Shown here piece by piece: positions 55,766 through 63,979 of a stretch of 64,000 nt of DNA (position 1 is its first letter; each line of letters begins with the position of its first letter). Made by a program: the position numbers and the translations under genes. Location: contig NZ_JABUFE010000011.1 in the NCBI RefSeq assembly GCF_013315265.1, positions 53,988-117,987 on the forward strand, given 5' to 3'. The notes beneath the pieces are model-generated. The model was not told where the DNA came from and did not search any database. It saw only the letters and a list, made by a program, of their open reading frames with translations. The DNA is from Parasulfitobacter algicola. Its GTDB lineage: Bacteria > Pseudomonadota > Alphaproteobacteria > Rhodobacterales > Rhodobacteraceae.

Positions 55766-56170
55766 ATGACAAGCCGCGATGTGAGACCATTGGGCATGAA
55801 CGCGAAGGCCCATATCTGGAACCAGATCGACAATCTGGATACCAGATGGGTAATCGAAGCCTTATCGAAGGCTGCTGACACTACAGAGAAGAAGCAGACC
55901 GTAAAGCTGCTGAAGGACTGTGATCTATTTCAGACGATCCGCCTGCAGGCTGCTGAAGCCAAGCTGGAACATATGCGTGTTCTTGCTCGCTACGACATCC
56001 AGCATCAGCAAGCTGATATCGCCCTTCGCAAGGCTGAGAGCAACGAAGCTGTCGCCAACGCAAAGAAGCGCCTTGGCCGTGCAATCTCGAACAGTGAAGT
56101 TCTTCCACAGGACTGGCCGAACGGCAAAGGGCCATCGGCACCCACAAAGCCCCCACATTTGGAGCAATGA
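55766..56170 (+). CDS. Hypothetical coiled-coil island protein
   Basis: The 134-residue protein has a long charged helix (about 55-110; IRLQAAEAKLEHMRVLARYDIQHQQADIALRKAESNEAVANAKKRL) suited to a coiled coil. No family is recognised. Two bases separate it from the terminase small subunit gene and it overlaps the next gene by 4 bases. Confidence 0.6.
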   Translation: MTSRDVRPLGMNAKAHIWNQIDNLDTRWVIEALSKAADTTEKKQTVKLLKDCDLFQTIRLQAAEAKLEHMRVLARYDIQHQQADIALRKAESNEAVANAKKRLGRAISNSEVLPQDWPNGKGPSAPTKPPHLEQ

Positions 56171-56439
56171 CAATGACCGCTGCAAGCACAACCGATCCCC
56201 GCCCCATCGACACCACTGATCCATCCCACCCTTGGGAAATGGATTTCACTGAAGCCAAGCAGATGATGACCATCATCCTGCGCGATAACGTGGACACATC
56301 GGAAGAAGTCGAACTGTACGCCCAGATGGGCGCATTCCTACAGTCCCCGCTGTTTGATCAACTGATCGAATGCCAGCGGCTGGCCTTCTGCTGTCGCCAG
56401 CAAGGTCAGGAGGTATCCACCAATGACAAAGGCAACTGA
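56167..56439 (+). CDS. Hypothetical small island protein
   Basis: The 90-residue protein is unrecognised. It is acidic, with a helical middle (DFTEAKQMMTIILRDNVDTSEEVELYAQMGAFL) and a Cys pair (CQRLAFCC). An in-frame second ATG two codons later could also start it. Overlap with neighbours on both sides shows a coupled packaging-region operon. Confidence 0.55.
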   Translation: MTMTAASTTDPRPIDTTDPSHPWEMDFTEAKQMMTIILRDNVDTSEEVELYAQMGAFLQSPLFDQLIECQRLAFCCRQQGQEVSTNDKGN

Positions 56440-56578
56440 GAAGAATCCCCGCGACATGCGAAAGGAATTGCACAGCGCCGAACTCAGTTTCGACCGCGCC
56501 GTGGAAGCGGCCACATCCGACGCTGAACTCGCCCTGATCCGTGATCGCCTGAAGCAATTTTTGAAGGAGATTTCCTGA
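56423..56578 (+). CDS. Very short helical protein in the terminase operon
   Basis: A 51-residue open frame, MTKATEKNPRDMRKELHSAELSFDRAVEAATSDAELALIRDRLKQFLKEIS, is preceded by a good AGGAGG and its stop TGA overlaps the next ATG by one base (TGATG). Both signs argue for a real gene. Product is helical and acidic; function unknown. Confidence 0.72.
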   Translation: MTKATEKNPRDMRKELHSAELSFDRAVEAATSDAELALIRDRLKQFLKEIS

Positions 56579-56856
56579 TGACAGACTTCCCACGGCAGAT
56601 CGACGCTGAAGGCCAAGAGTACCTTTTTCGCGAAGGTGACCTTGGACGCCTCGAACCACGCGCTGCACCCGGCTACCGCGATGCCCGCACCGGCGAACAG
56701 CTGATTGGGCTGTATCGCACCGGCAACGCGCTGTTCACCGGCGGCATGAACGCTGATGGCTCACCTACCTTGGCCAAGGGTGTGAAGTCCCTGTCACCTG
56801 ACGCGATCCCTGCCGAAATTCCGTGGCCAAAATCAGTCGGCCCCGATCCCCGATAA
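56578..56856 (+). CDS. Hypothetical island protein with glycine-rich beta pattern
   Basis: The 92-residue protein starts on the A of the preceding TGATG. DAEGQEYLFREGDLGRLEP and TGEQLIGLYRTGNALFTGGMNADGS have alternating hydrophobic residues and many Gly, like a small beta protein. Unrecognised. Confidence 0.55.
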   Translation: MTDFPRQIDAEGQEYLFREGDLGRLEPRAAPGYRDARTGEQLIGLYRTGNALFTGGMNADGSPTLAKGVKSLSPDAIPAEIPWPKSVGPDPR

Positions 56857-56872
56857 CCTGAAAGCCCATCCC

Positions 56873-58324
56873 ATGATGAACACCGTGACCAAACCATCAG
56901 ATGCACCAGCTGCCGTCGCACAGGCGATGGAACACAACGTCAAGACGTTGCTGGCCGATCAGTATTGCCAGAAGCTGGATGTCGTGCATCATGGCGGCTC
57001 ACGGGGAAGCGGGAAAACGACAGGGATGCTTCTGACCATCGTTCGGGTGATCACCCAGCAAGGTCACAGGTCCCGTGTGTTCTTGGGCCGCGAAAGCCAC
57101 GCCGGGTGCATCCAGATCGGGAATGAATTGTTCCTGATGCTGTGTATGGCCTTTGGGAAGCAGAACGTCACGCGAAACCAAAACGCGGGCACGATCAGCA
57201 TCCAGTTTCCTGATGGGATCGCCAGTGTCGAAATCCGACCCTTCAGCGACACGAAACAGTATGCCTCTATTCAGGGGAAGACCTACACCGCTGCTTTCTT
57301 TGATGAGGCCGGAAACTATTCCAAAGCCGGGTGGGACATGATGTGGACAATCCAGTCCAATATGCGTGGGCCTGAAGGCTGGCATCTGCCGGTTCTGATC
57401 CTCAGCAACCCGTTCGGTTCCAGCCACGGGCGCATTGTCCAGACATTCCTAAAACACGGCATCCTGAAGCCATGGTCCGACGAAAGTGGGCTACGCTACA
57501 TCAATGTGCATTCGACCCTCAGAGATAACGACCACATCGACCAGACGGCCTATATTGCCCGCCTGAAGCGGGCATGTAAGGGCAACCCGGACAAAGAAGC
57601 GGCGTGGATCAAGGGTGAATACAACCTGAACCTGTCCAGTTTCTTTGGTGGACAGTATGACCCCAACATCCATCTGTTGCCGGAAAGCCTGACCGTGCAG
57701 GAACTGCTGCGATATGGCCCGGTTCTGCGCGGTGGTGGTGACTGGGGGACACGATCCGCCTGTTGCTTCCATCTGGGCCTGAAACTGAACCGTGACATCA
57801 TTCTTGAAGAAGGTGGTCGCACGTACCGTGCCGGTTCTCTGTTCATTATGGCCGAAACCCATACGCTGGCCGATCCAGAGAACGATCTGTCATTGGGCAC
57901 CGGGATTGCGCCGGAAGGTTGGGCCGAACTGATCAAAGACCTTTGCCTGAACCAGTGCGGTCTTCGCGCCGTGCCGCCGACCCGTCATGACACAGCCCGT
58001 GGGCTGAATAACGATCTGGTCCATCAACTTCTGAGCCAGTCGGGTGTCCCATGCTATCCGCCGACCAAGAACCGTGCGCAAGGCTGGGCCTTGATCACGC
58101 AGATGCTGGACGCGGCTAAACATGACACCGGCCCCGGCCTGTATATCCATCCCCGCTGCACATATTTGCTGGCGACATTACCTGATGCACCAGCCAATCC
58201 ACACAATCCAGACGACATCGACCCCAAGTTTGCGGACGATCACGCTTTGGACAGTGCTTCCTATCTCGTGACCTTCGCTGGAACGAAGCAGGGCAGCATG
58301 GGCAAAATCAAATCACCATACTAA
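56873..58324 (+). CDS. Terminase large subunit (DNA-packaging ATPase/nuclease)
   Basis: The 483-residue protein pumps and cuts DNA into phage capsids. Walker A is GGSRGSGKTTG (41-51), Walker B AAFFDEAG (Asp144-Glu145), and the nuclease acidic residues are visible in GGGDWGTRSACCF and DPKFADDHALDSASYLV. Length is near that of complete TerL proteins. It begins 16 bases after the previous gene. A terminase without capsid genes is a key feature of the element. Confidence 0.9.
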   Translation: MMNTVTKPSDAPAAVAQAMEHNVKTLLADQYCQKLDVVHHGGSRGSGKTTGMLLTIVRVITQQGHRSRVFLGRESHAGCIQIGNELFLMLCMAFGKQNVTRNQNAGTISIQFPDGIASVEIRPFSDTKQYASIQGKTYTAAFFDEAGNYSKAGWDMMWTIQSNMRGPEGWHLPVLILSNPFGSSHGRIVQTFLKHGILKPWSDESGLRYINVHSTLRDNDHIDQTAYIARLKRACKGNPDKEAAWIKGEYNLNLSSFFGGQYDPNIHLLPESLTVQELLRYGPVLRGGGDWGTRSACCFHLGLKLNRDIILEEGGRTYRAGSLFIMAETHTLADPENDLSLGTGIAPEGWAELIKDLCLNQCGLRAVPPTRHDTARGLNNDLVHQLLSQSGVPCYPPTKNRAQGWALITQMLDAAKHDTGPGLYIHPRCTYLLATLPDAPANPHNPDDIDPKFADDHALDSASYLVTFAGTKQGSMGKIKSPY

Positions 58325-58348
58325 CCACAACCCATGAAAGGAAATCCC

Positions 58349-59173
58349 ATGGCTGAACAACCAAAGATCAACACGAAGCTAGGTCCGAAAGCCTACCGCC
58401 CCCCCAATCCTGAACGCTATCCTGCGGGCGCTGAAGCACGTCACCTTGTCACCTATGCTGACACGTTGGGCAGTGCTGGTGATTTAGGCACAGCGATCAG
58501 TGATATTTCGATCCGTGCCTTGGAACGGGCCGAACAGACCCACAAGGCCGTTGCTGAGGCCATGACGGCTGTGAATGTCGAACAGGCTGCAATGGAAAAG
58601 GCGGGCCACCCCGCTGCCCGTCTGGTGCAGACACCTGATGGTATCCGATCTGTGGGCACCAAGTTCGGGGAACTGGCCGACAGCGCTGATCCACTGCTGG
58701 CGAAAGAACAGGAACGGCTGGATGCAGACATCCGCAAGGTTGCCCAGTATCAAGATGGTATCCTGAAGAGAATTGACGCTGCCATCACCTGTCCAACCAC
58801 CCAGAGTGACGCGCCGCTCCGGTCTGACATCCGCAACCACCTGAAGTCTCTGAAACCGACTGATGCACGGTATCAGGCGATCAAAGCGGCCACGGACGGC
58901 GACATGGCCACGGTTAGTGTGATCCTGAATAGCCCACCGCACCTGATGGGTCTGAAGGCGAAGGATGTGGACGCTGTGCGGCTGGAAGCCCGGAAACGGA
59001 CCAACCCTACACTTTGGGCTGCATATGAGAAATCAGACGTGGTTCTGAAGCACATGACAACCGGGTCCAAGGCCATCGGGAAGAAGAAGGATGCGATCAA
59101 CGGCTATCGGCTGGCCGATCAGCAGGCTTCCAACGATGCCTTGTCCAAGCTGCACGGTCTAGCCCGCGCATAA
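58349..59173 (+). CDS. Hypothetical island protein downstream of terminase
   Basis: A 274-residue mostly helical, charged protein: LERAEQTHKAVAEAMTAVNVEQAAMEK and EQERLDADIRKVAQYQDGILKRID look coiled-coil. In phage operons this slot can hold packaging or scaffold helpers, but no homology is recognised. The ATG at 58349 follows AAAGGAAATCCC. Confidence 0.6.
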   Translation: MAEQPKINTKLGPKAYRPPNPERYPAGAEARHLVTYADTLGSAGDLGTAISDISIRALERAEQTHKAVAEAMTAVNVEQAAMEKAGHPAARLVQTPDGIRSVGTKFGELADSADPLLAKEQERLDADIRKVAQYQDGILKRIDAAITCPTTQSDAPLRSDIRNHLKSLKPTDARYQAIKAATDGDMATVSVILNSPPHLMGLKAKDVDAVRLEARKRTNPTLWAAYEKSDVVLKHMTTGSKAIGKKKDAINGYRLADQQASNDALSKLHGLARA

Positions 59174-59250
59174 CAGCATCGCAGCGGGGTTTCGGGGATG
59201 TTCCCCTGCTGCCGATCCGCCGGTCCAAGCCCATGTGTGGCCGGTGTGAA

Positions 59251-59297
59251 GGTCCAGATGATGGTTGGTTTTTTGGGTCCCCGCCGTCGTCTGGACC
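59251..59297 (+). terminator. 14-bp stem-loop after the 58349 gene
   Basis: GGTCCAGATGATGG (59251-59264) pairs with CCGTCGTCTGGACC (59284-59297) with two G-T pairs and a T-rich loop. It likely ends or attenuates the packaging operon before the small gene at 59322. A short open frame starting at 59233 crosses it and is not called. Confidence 0.6.
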
Positions 59298-59321
59298 ATT
59301 CTTCAACGAAAGGACTGATCA

Positions 59322-59513
59322 ATGCCTCTCGACAATACCAAGTCCAATGCTGGCGGTGGTAAGCGTGTGGTTGCACCTAGCCGCCCTGACATTGCTACGC
59401 TGATCGAAAACGATCCCGGCGGTTCGAGCAAGGAAGATATCTATCGCCAGTGTCTTTTGCAGGATGTTGAACAATGTAACTGGCGGATGCGTCGTGCTAT
59501 GAAGGGAAACTGA
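59322..59513 (+). CDS. Hypothetical 63-residue island protein
   Basis: The product MPLDNTKSNAGGGKRVVAPSRPDIATLIENDPGGSSKEDIYRQCLLQDVEQCNWRMRRAMKGN has a flexible basic N-terminus and a helical end. AAAGGA precedes the ATG. No family recognised. Confidence 0.5.
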   Translation: MPLDNTKSNAGGGKRVVAPSRPDIATLIENDPGGSSKEDIYRQCLLQDVEQCNWRMRRAMKGN

Positions 59514-59632
59514 AACCTTGCGGTATCAAAACATCTGTAAAAAAGTCGTGTGTGGCCACAAACTTGCCATTCATGGTCTCTAAACCTATTGTATGTAGAC
59601 GAAACGAAACAAAACGATTCACGAGGCGAGAA

Positions 59633-59848
59633 ATGTCCTTCGTAACGCTCAGTTGCCCAATCTGTGGTCGGTTCCACGGCTCATGTGTGCATGACGCCGC
59701 AGATAGTAGGCATTTGTCATCTTTGATCGCGGCCAATACCAACTTCAAAAGTGAGGCAATGCCTACCGAACGTAAGCGCATGTCTGCTCGCGAAGCTATG
59801 GAACGCACCAAAGTTCGCTATAAAGAGACACTCGATTATCTGACTTGA
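59633..59848 (+). CDS. Putative antitoxin paired with Doc
   Basis: The 71-residue protein (ATG 59633 after GAGGCGA) has a zinc-knuckle-like CPICGRFHGSCVH start and the helix SAREAMERTKVRYKETLDYL, a pattern common in antitoxins that precede Fic/Doc toxins. Its TGA overlaps the toxin ATG (TGATG). An upstream ATG at 59552 or a short version from 59759 cannot be excluded. Confidence 0.6.
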   Translation: MSFVTLSCPICGRFHGSCVHDAADSRHLSSLIAANTNFKSEAMPTERKRMSAREAMERTKVRYKETLDYLT

Positions 59849-60267
59849 TGCTCAGGTTCGAGCCTCTAGACGAACTAGAAGATACCAGCTTTCTAACACT
59901 GGAAGATGTTGATTTATTTCATGAAAGTGTTCTGAAGCCAGAACAGCTTCGTGGTTTCAAGCGTAAAGATGATCTTCTGGGTGCGATTGGTAGACCTCAA
60001 AACGCACTAGCATATGAACCCAGCTGCGACCTTGTTAGGGTCGCAGCCTACTACTGGCATGGCATCTCAACCAGCCACGGCTACATCGATGGAAACAAGC
60101 GAACCGGATTTGTTTGTGCCGTCAACTTCTTACTTATGAACGGAGTTAATTTCGAAGCCCCTGACTACCCTCTTGGGCCGTTGATCGAAAAGCTATTCGA
60201 AGAAGACCGATTCGAGTTGGAAATTCTTGAAGACATCCTCCGGCGTCATTGCCACTGGGCGACATGA
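59848..60267 (+). CDS. doc: Doc-type Fic-fold toxin
   Basis: Doc phosphorylates elongation factor Tu and halts translation. The 139-residue protein has the Fic core HGYIDGNKRTGF (residues 77-88; His and the GNKR are present, Phe replaced by Tyr-Ile). Family length is about 126-140. It lies at the right end of the island next to attR. It acts as an addiction or phage-interference module. Confidence 0.88.
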   Translation: MLRFEPLDELEDTSFLTLEDVDLFHESVLKPEQLRGFKRKDDLLGAIGRPQNALAYEPSCDLVRVAAYYWHGISTSHGYIDGNKRTGFVCAVNFLLMNGVNFEAPDYPLGPLIEKLFEEDRFELEILEDILRRHCHWAT

Positions 60268-60324
60268 CAGCACTCGTGGCCTAGAATCCCCTTTCGAAAA
60301 AATCTTCGGTGTTGCATCTAAATA

Positions 60325-60342
60325 ACACATCAAGTGACACAT
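60325..60342 (+). promoter_or_regulatory. Right integrase arm-site candidate
   Basis: ACACATCAAGTGACACAT is nearly identical to the left-end motif at 49744-49760 and lies 48 bases from attR. See the left copy. Confidence 0.55.
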
Positions 60343-60390
60343 CGGGGCAAGCTTCGCGGCCAATTAAACCGTCTAAGTCATTGATTTAAT

Positions 60391-60467
<77 letters not shown>

Positions 60468-60734
60468 CTTTGGGAGTCCATTTTCCAGACAAATATATCT
60501 CCTTACAGCCAGAAATCTGCATTCTGTGCAAGTCCTTGTTTCCAGATATTTTCTTTTTTACCCTCATATTGGTTGTTAACCTTAAGACATTTCGTATTTT
60601 TTGTTGTTAAATCTGAGTCTTGAAGATGGGGTGCCGCTAGTTTCGTAAATTCAACGTTCTTCAGGACTTAAGCCCAATTTTTGCTTTGATAGCTATTGCC
60701 TAAGGCGAAGGACTAAGGCTAAGAGATGCAGAAC

Positions 60735-60824
60735 GGAGCGGTGGCCGAGTGGTCGAAGGCGCACGCCTGGAAAGTGTGTAGGCGGGAAACCGTCTCCAGG
60801 GTTCGAATCCCTGTCGCTCCGCCA
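60735..60824 (+). tRNA. tRNA-Ser (anticodon GGA)
   Basis: A 90-nt tRNA with the long variable arm of serine tRNAs. The anticodon loop is CTGGAAA (GGA, codons UCC/UCU), the acceptor GGAGCGG/TCGCTCC and CCA is encoded at 60822-60824. A tyrosine integrase starts 149 bases later, so its 3' end is a likely second attachment site. The gap 60468-60734 to the tRNA-Arg shows no gene. Confidence 0.96.
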
Positions 60825-60973
60825 CCATACATATATTGTGGATTTCACTGGATCGCTTGATGCGGCCTTTTCTTATTATTTTATTGGCCTACGGGCACTT
60901 TCTTGATTGCCTTGAGTTTTCTTCGGTTGTGTCTATATTCGTTCCTTGAGTGGTATGGAACGTGGTATTTTGT

Positions 60974-62167
60974 ATGGCCCTGACTGGGAAGCTAACAAAG
61001 AAGCTGGTCGAGAACCTTGGTGCTGGGCGGCATGGTGACGGCAGCGGATTGTATCTGGTGGTTGATCCGTCCGGTGCGCGACGTTGGATCGTGCGGGTTG
61101 TGGTCAAAGGTGCCAAGAACAAGAAGGGCGCACCGTTGAGGACTGACTTTGGGTTAGGTGGGGCGGATGTTGTCACGATTAACCAGGCTCGTGAACGGGC
61201 GTTGGAATATCGCCGGATGGCAAAACAAGGATTGAACCCGCGTTTCAATGCCCAGCGCGCAATCCCGACGTTCGAAGAATTTGCTCAGCAAGTTCATATA
61301 GAGCGGATGCCGACGTGGAAAAATGCAAAACACGGTCAGCAATGGATCAACACGCTGCGCGACTATGCCTTCCCCAAGATCGGGCGCATGCCGATTGACA
61401 GCATTGGCCAACCAGAGGTGCTGATGTGCCTGTCGCCTATTTGGACCGAAAAGCACGAAACGGCGCGACGGTTGTCGCAACGGATCAAAGCGGTGCTGGA
61501 TGTGGCCAAGTCCAAAGGCTTTCGCGAAGGTGAAAACCCGGTGACCGCAATCAAGGATGCAGACGTCCTGCCCAAAGTGAAGGCCAAGCCCAAGCATCAC
61601 AAGGCGATGCGCTGGCAGGACGTACCAGCCTTCTATGCCGACCTAATCACGCGTAACGCAATGGCGGCGAATGCGCTGCGGTTCACTTGCCTGACTGGAT
61701 CGAGGACGAGCGAAGTCTTGGGCATGCAATGGGAAGAACTGGATTTTGATGCACTGGTGTGGACTTGCCCAGCCGAACGGATGAAAACGGGTGAAGAACA
61801 TCGCGTCCCTTTGACGGATGAAATGCTGGCGATTATCGAACCGTTGCAGGCTATGAAATCTGAATACGTGTTTGAGGGTCAAAAACGGCATAAGCCGTTG
61901 TCAAATATGGCGATGCTGATGTTGTTGCGCCGTATGGATGTTGAAGGCGCGACGGTTCACGGCTTCCGGTCCACGTTCCGCGATTGGGCGTCCGAAGTAG
62001 CCAGCGCCCCGCGCGAGGTGGCAGAAATGAGCTTGGCGCATAAAGTCGGGTCTGACGTAGAACGCGCATATGCGCGTTCAGATTTGCTGGAAAAACGGCG
62101 GACGTTGATGCAGCGTTGGTCGCAGTTTGTATCAGGTGGTGAAGCGAAGGTAATCAATATTGGCTGA
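60974..62167 (+). CDS. int: Tyrosine-family integrase of the second element
   Basis: The 397-residue recombinase (ATG 60974) has the N-terminal DUF4102 arm-binding domain (LTKKLVENLGAGRHGDGSGLYLVVDPSGARRWIVRVVVKG) and catalytic blocks LTGSRTSEVLGMQWEEL, VHGFRSTFRDWASE and HKVGSDVERAYARSDLLEKR with the nucleophilic Tyr. It differs clearly from the island integrase at 49779 (different att site). It shares 8 bases with the following gene. Confidence 0.95.
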   Translation: MALTGKLTKKLVENLGAGRHGDGSGLYLVVDPSGARRWIVRVVVKGAKNKKGAPLRTDFGLGGADVVTINQARERALEYRRMAKQGLNPRFNAQRAIPTFEEFAQQVHIERMPTWKNAKHGQQWINTLRDYAFPKIGRMPIDSIGQPEVLMCLSPIWTEKHETARRLSQRIKAVLDVAKSKGFREGENPVTAIKDADVLPKVKAKPKHHKAMRWQDVPAFYADLITRNAMAANALRFTCLTGSRTSEVLGMQWEELDFDALVWTCPAERMKTGEEHRVPLTDEMLAIIEPLQAMKSEYVFEGQKRHKPLSNMAMLMLLRRMDVEGATVHGFRSTFRDWASEVASAPREVAEMSLAHKVGSDVERAYARSDLLEKRRTLMQRWSQFVSGGEAKVINIG

Positions 62168-63179
62168 AGATAAGTTGACATTTCTTACGGAAGTAGAGCT
62201 TCCACCTTATTGTTTTTTGTCTGAGGCCGTTGAATGGGTTGCCTTTGAACGCGTTCCACAAATGCAGCATCATTCGGATGGATCAACTGATGAAGTCGTC
62301 GATTATCGCTTCTACTGGCGTGAAATGCCTGACAACTTTCAACCGAGTTTGGAATATCCTTGGTTTGACACGTTGGAGTTTGAAAGCCTAGGCGTGCCTG
62401 TCGAAGAGGAGTATTTCGGGGCAGCCGAAAAGTGCGCTTTTGAGGATGTCGGTGGCTTACCAAAACGAATTGCAGAGTATGAAATGAAGGAACCGTCGCT
62501 CATCGAGGGCGATGATGGGAAGATCTTTGATCTTTGGCAAAAGGTGGCGAGTGATTATCGAGTGAAGCTGAAAGAGCTTGGACCTCTCAAAGAGTTTGTC
62601 GACTCAGTTGAGGCTGGATTCAAGCCACATCGGGATATTGCATGTGCCAAACTTTTTCAGCTTCTCGTAAAAGGGGAGATTCAAAGCCAAGCGATAGACT
62701 ATGACCGTTGGGACAAGCTGGTTGATGACGGCGAATACGAAGCGGCAGCCAAATTTGAGGACATTCCTCCGGATGCTTATTCGTTGAATTTTGATTGGAT
62801 GGGGAATGAGGTATCTATCGCCGGACGAAAATATGTCGCTTTGCGGGTAAAGACTGCGGATTTATTGAGACACCGCAGTTTCCTTTTGCAAACTGGAAAG
62901 TCGATCACCGTCGAGCGATTTGGTGCATATTACGTCTCCGGCAATGCAGGTAGGTCTAGTCTTCAAGCAAGGCGGGGGCGGCGCACAGTCGTCGAGTGGC
63001 CCTTAATGAAATCCCACCTGAGACAATTAGCGCAAAGCAACAAGCTGCCGGAAGGCAAGGAAAACTGCATCTATGCTTTGATTGCGTTTGCAGAAAAAGA
63101 ATTGGGTAAATCTCCAAGTAGAACGTCCGTTCAGCGGAACATGGCAGAAGACCTCAATGCCATCTACGCCCAAAACTAG
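62160..63179 (+). CDS. Hypothetical protein coupled to the second integrase
   Basis: The 339-residue protein begins at a TTG at 62160 (overlap with the integrase stop); no ATG lies near the N-terminus. It is acidic, with KVASDYRVKLKELGPLKEFVDSVEAG helical and a C-terminal basic stretch (SLQARRGRRTVVEWPLMKSHLRQLAQ) that might bind nucleic acid. No domain is recognised. Confidence 0.6.
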   Translation: MAEDKLTFLTEVELPPYCFLSEAVEWVAFERVPQMQHHSDGSTDEVVDYRFYWREMPDNFQPSLEYPWFDTLEFESLGVPVEEEYFGAAEKCAFEDVGGLPKRIAEYEMKEPSLIEGDDGKIFDLWQKVASDYRVKLKELGPLKEFVDSVEAGFKPHRDIACAKLFQLLVKGEIQSQAIDYDRWDKLVDDGEYEAAAKFEDIPPDAYSLNFDWMGNEVSIAGRKYVALRVKTADLLRHRSFLLQTGKSITVERFGAYYVSGNAGRSSLQARRGRRTVVEWPLMKSHLRQLAQSNKLPEGKENCIYALIAFAEKELGKSPSRTSVQRNMAEDLNAIYAQN

Positions 63180-63256
63180 AACGGGCAATTTAGGCATTTG
63201 ACGGGCGGGCTTTAATGGCGCGTTGATGCCTTAACGAATGAAAACCAAACCGTCAG

Positions 63257-63289
63257 TTTGATCCTTAGGCAAAACGAGCAAGGATCAAA
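63257..63289 (+). promoter_or_regulatory. 10-bp hairpin covering a ribosome-binding site
   Basis: TTTGATCCTT (63257-63266) pairs with AAGGATCAAA (63280-63289) around a 13-base loop. The right arm contains AAGGA, the ribosome site for the ATG at 63292. Folding would hide it; as DNA it could be an operator. Confidence 0.5.
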
Positions 63290-63291
63290 AA

Positions 63292-63501
63292 ATGGCAAAT
63301 CTATTCGAGCAAAACCGAAACTACGTTCTGGGTGACCCAGAGCTTGACCTCATTGGCGACCGCGACAAGCTGGCTCAGTGGCGTCACAAAAAAATGGGGC
63401 CGGCTTATTATCGCTTGGGCCGCAAAGTGATCTATCGCGGTTCAGATCTCAATGCGTGGGCTCAGGCAAACAGGGTCGATCCGAGCGAAGAGAGCGTTTA
63501 G
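63292..63501 (+). CDS. Small HTH (AlpA/excisionase-like) protein
   Basis: The 69-residue protein has a winged-helix pattern DKLAQWRHKKMGPAYYRLGRKVIYRGSDLNAWAQAN typical of excisionase/MerR-like AlpA-type DNA binders. Its TAG shares the G with the GTG start of the next gene. Confidence 0.75.
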   Translation: MANLFEQNRNYVLGDPELDLIGDRDKLAQWRHKKMGPAYYRLGRKVIYRGSDLNAWAQANRVDPSEESV

Positions 63502-63920
63502 TGGCCCGGCGTTTTAAGACGCGGGGAATCAAGGGCAACAAAGCCTATTTGGTGGACGAATTGGCGGATGCAGTAGGGGTTTCACACCCCACGGTTCGCA
63601 ATTGGTTGAAGGCAGGAATGCAGCGAGTTGATGGCAACCGCCCCATAATGATCATGGGCTTTCAAGCGCTTGAATTTCTCAATACTCGCAAGATGAATGC
63701 AAAACGCCCGATGGTTTTGGGCGAGCTGTATTGCCTGCGCTGTAAGGCCCCCAGAAAGCCATTGGGCGCGATGGCAGACTATGTCGTGACAAGTGCCAAG
63801 GGTGGGCGTCTAAAGGCATTCTGTAGTATTTGTGAGGGCCTATGTAACCGCAATACCAGTGCTAACGATCTGCCTGAAATATGTAAGGTGCTTGATGTGG
63901 TTATCAAGGACAATCGGTGA
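63501..63920 (+). CDS. HTH protein with C-terminal Cys-rich segment
   Basis: The 139-residue protein starts at a GTG at 63501, fused to the previous stop (TAGTG). An HTH (LADAVGVSHPTVRNWLKAGM) is followed by four or five cysteines in CLRCKAP and CSICEGLC, a likely zinc site. It may be the regulator that pairs with the small protein upstream. A longer frame from 63378 overlaps that gene and is rejected. Confidence 0.7.
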   Translation: MARRFKTRGIKGNKAYLVDELADAVGVSHPTVRNWLKAGMQRVDGNRPIMIMGFQALEFLNTRKMNAKRPMVLGELYCLRCKAPRKPLGAMADYVVTSAKGGRLKAFCSICEGLCNRNTSANDLPEICKVLDVVIKDNR

Positions 63921-63979
63921 CCCTTAAAGGAACCCCTCAACCCCCCTTTAAATTAGCACTTCAGAAAGGATGCGGAGTC

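Noticed and set aside
59233..59400. Short open frame beginning MCGRCEGPDDG
   Set aside because: It overlaps a strong stem-loop and the better-supported gene at 59322 in another frame.
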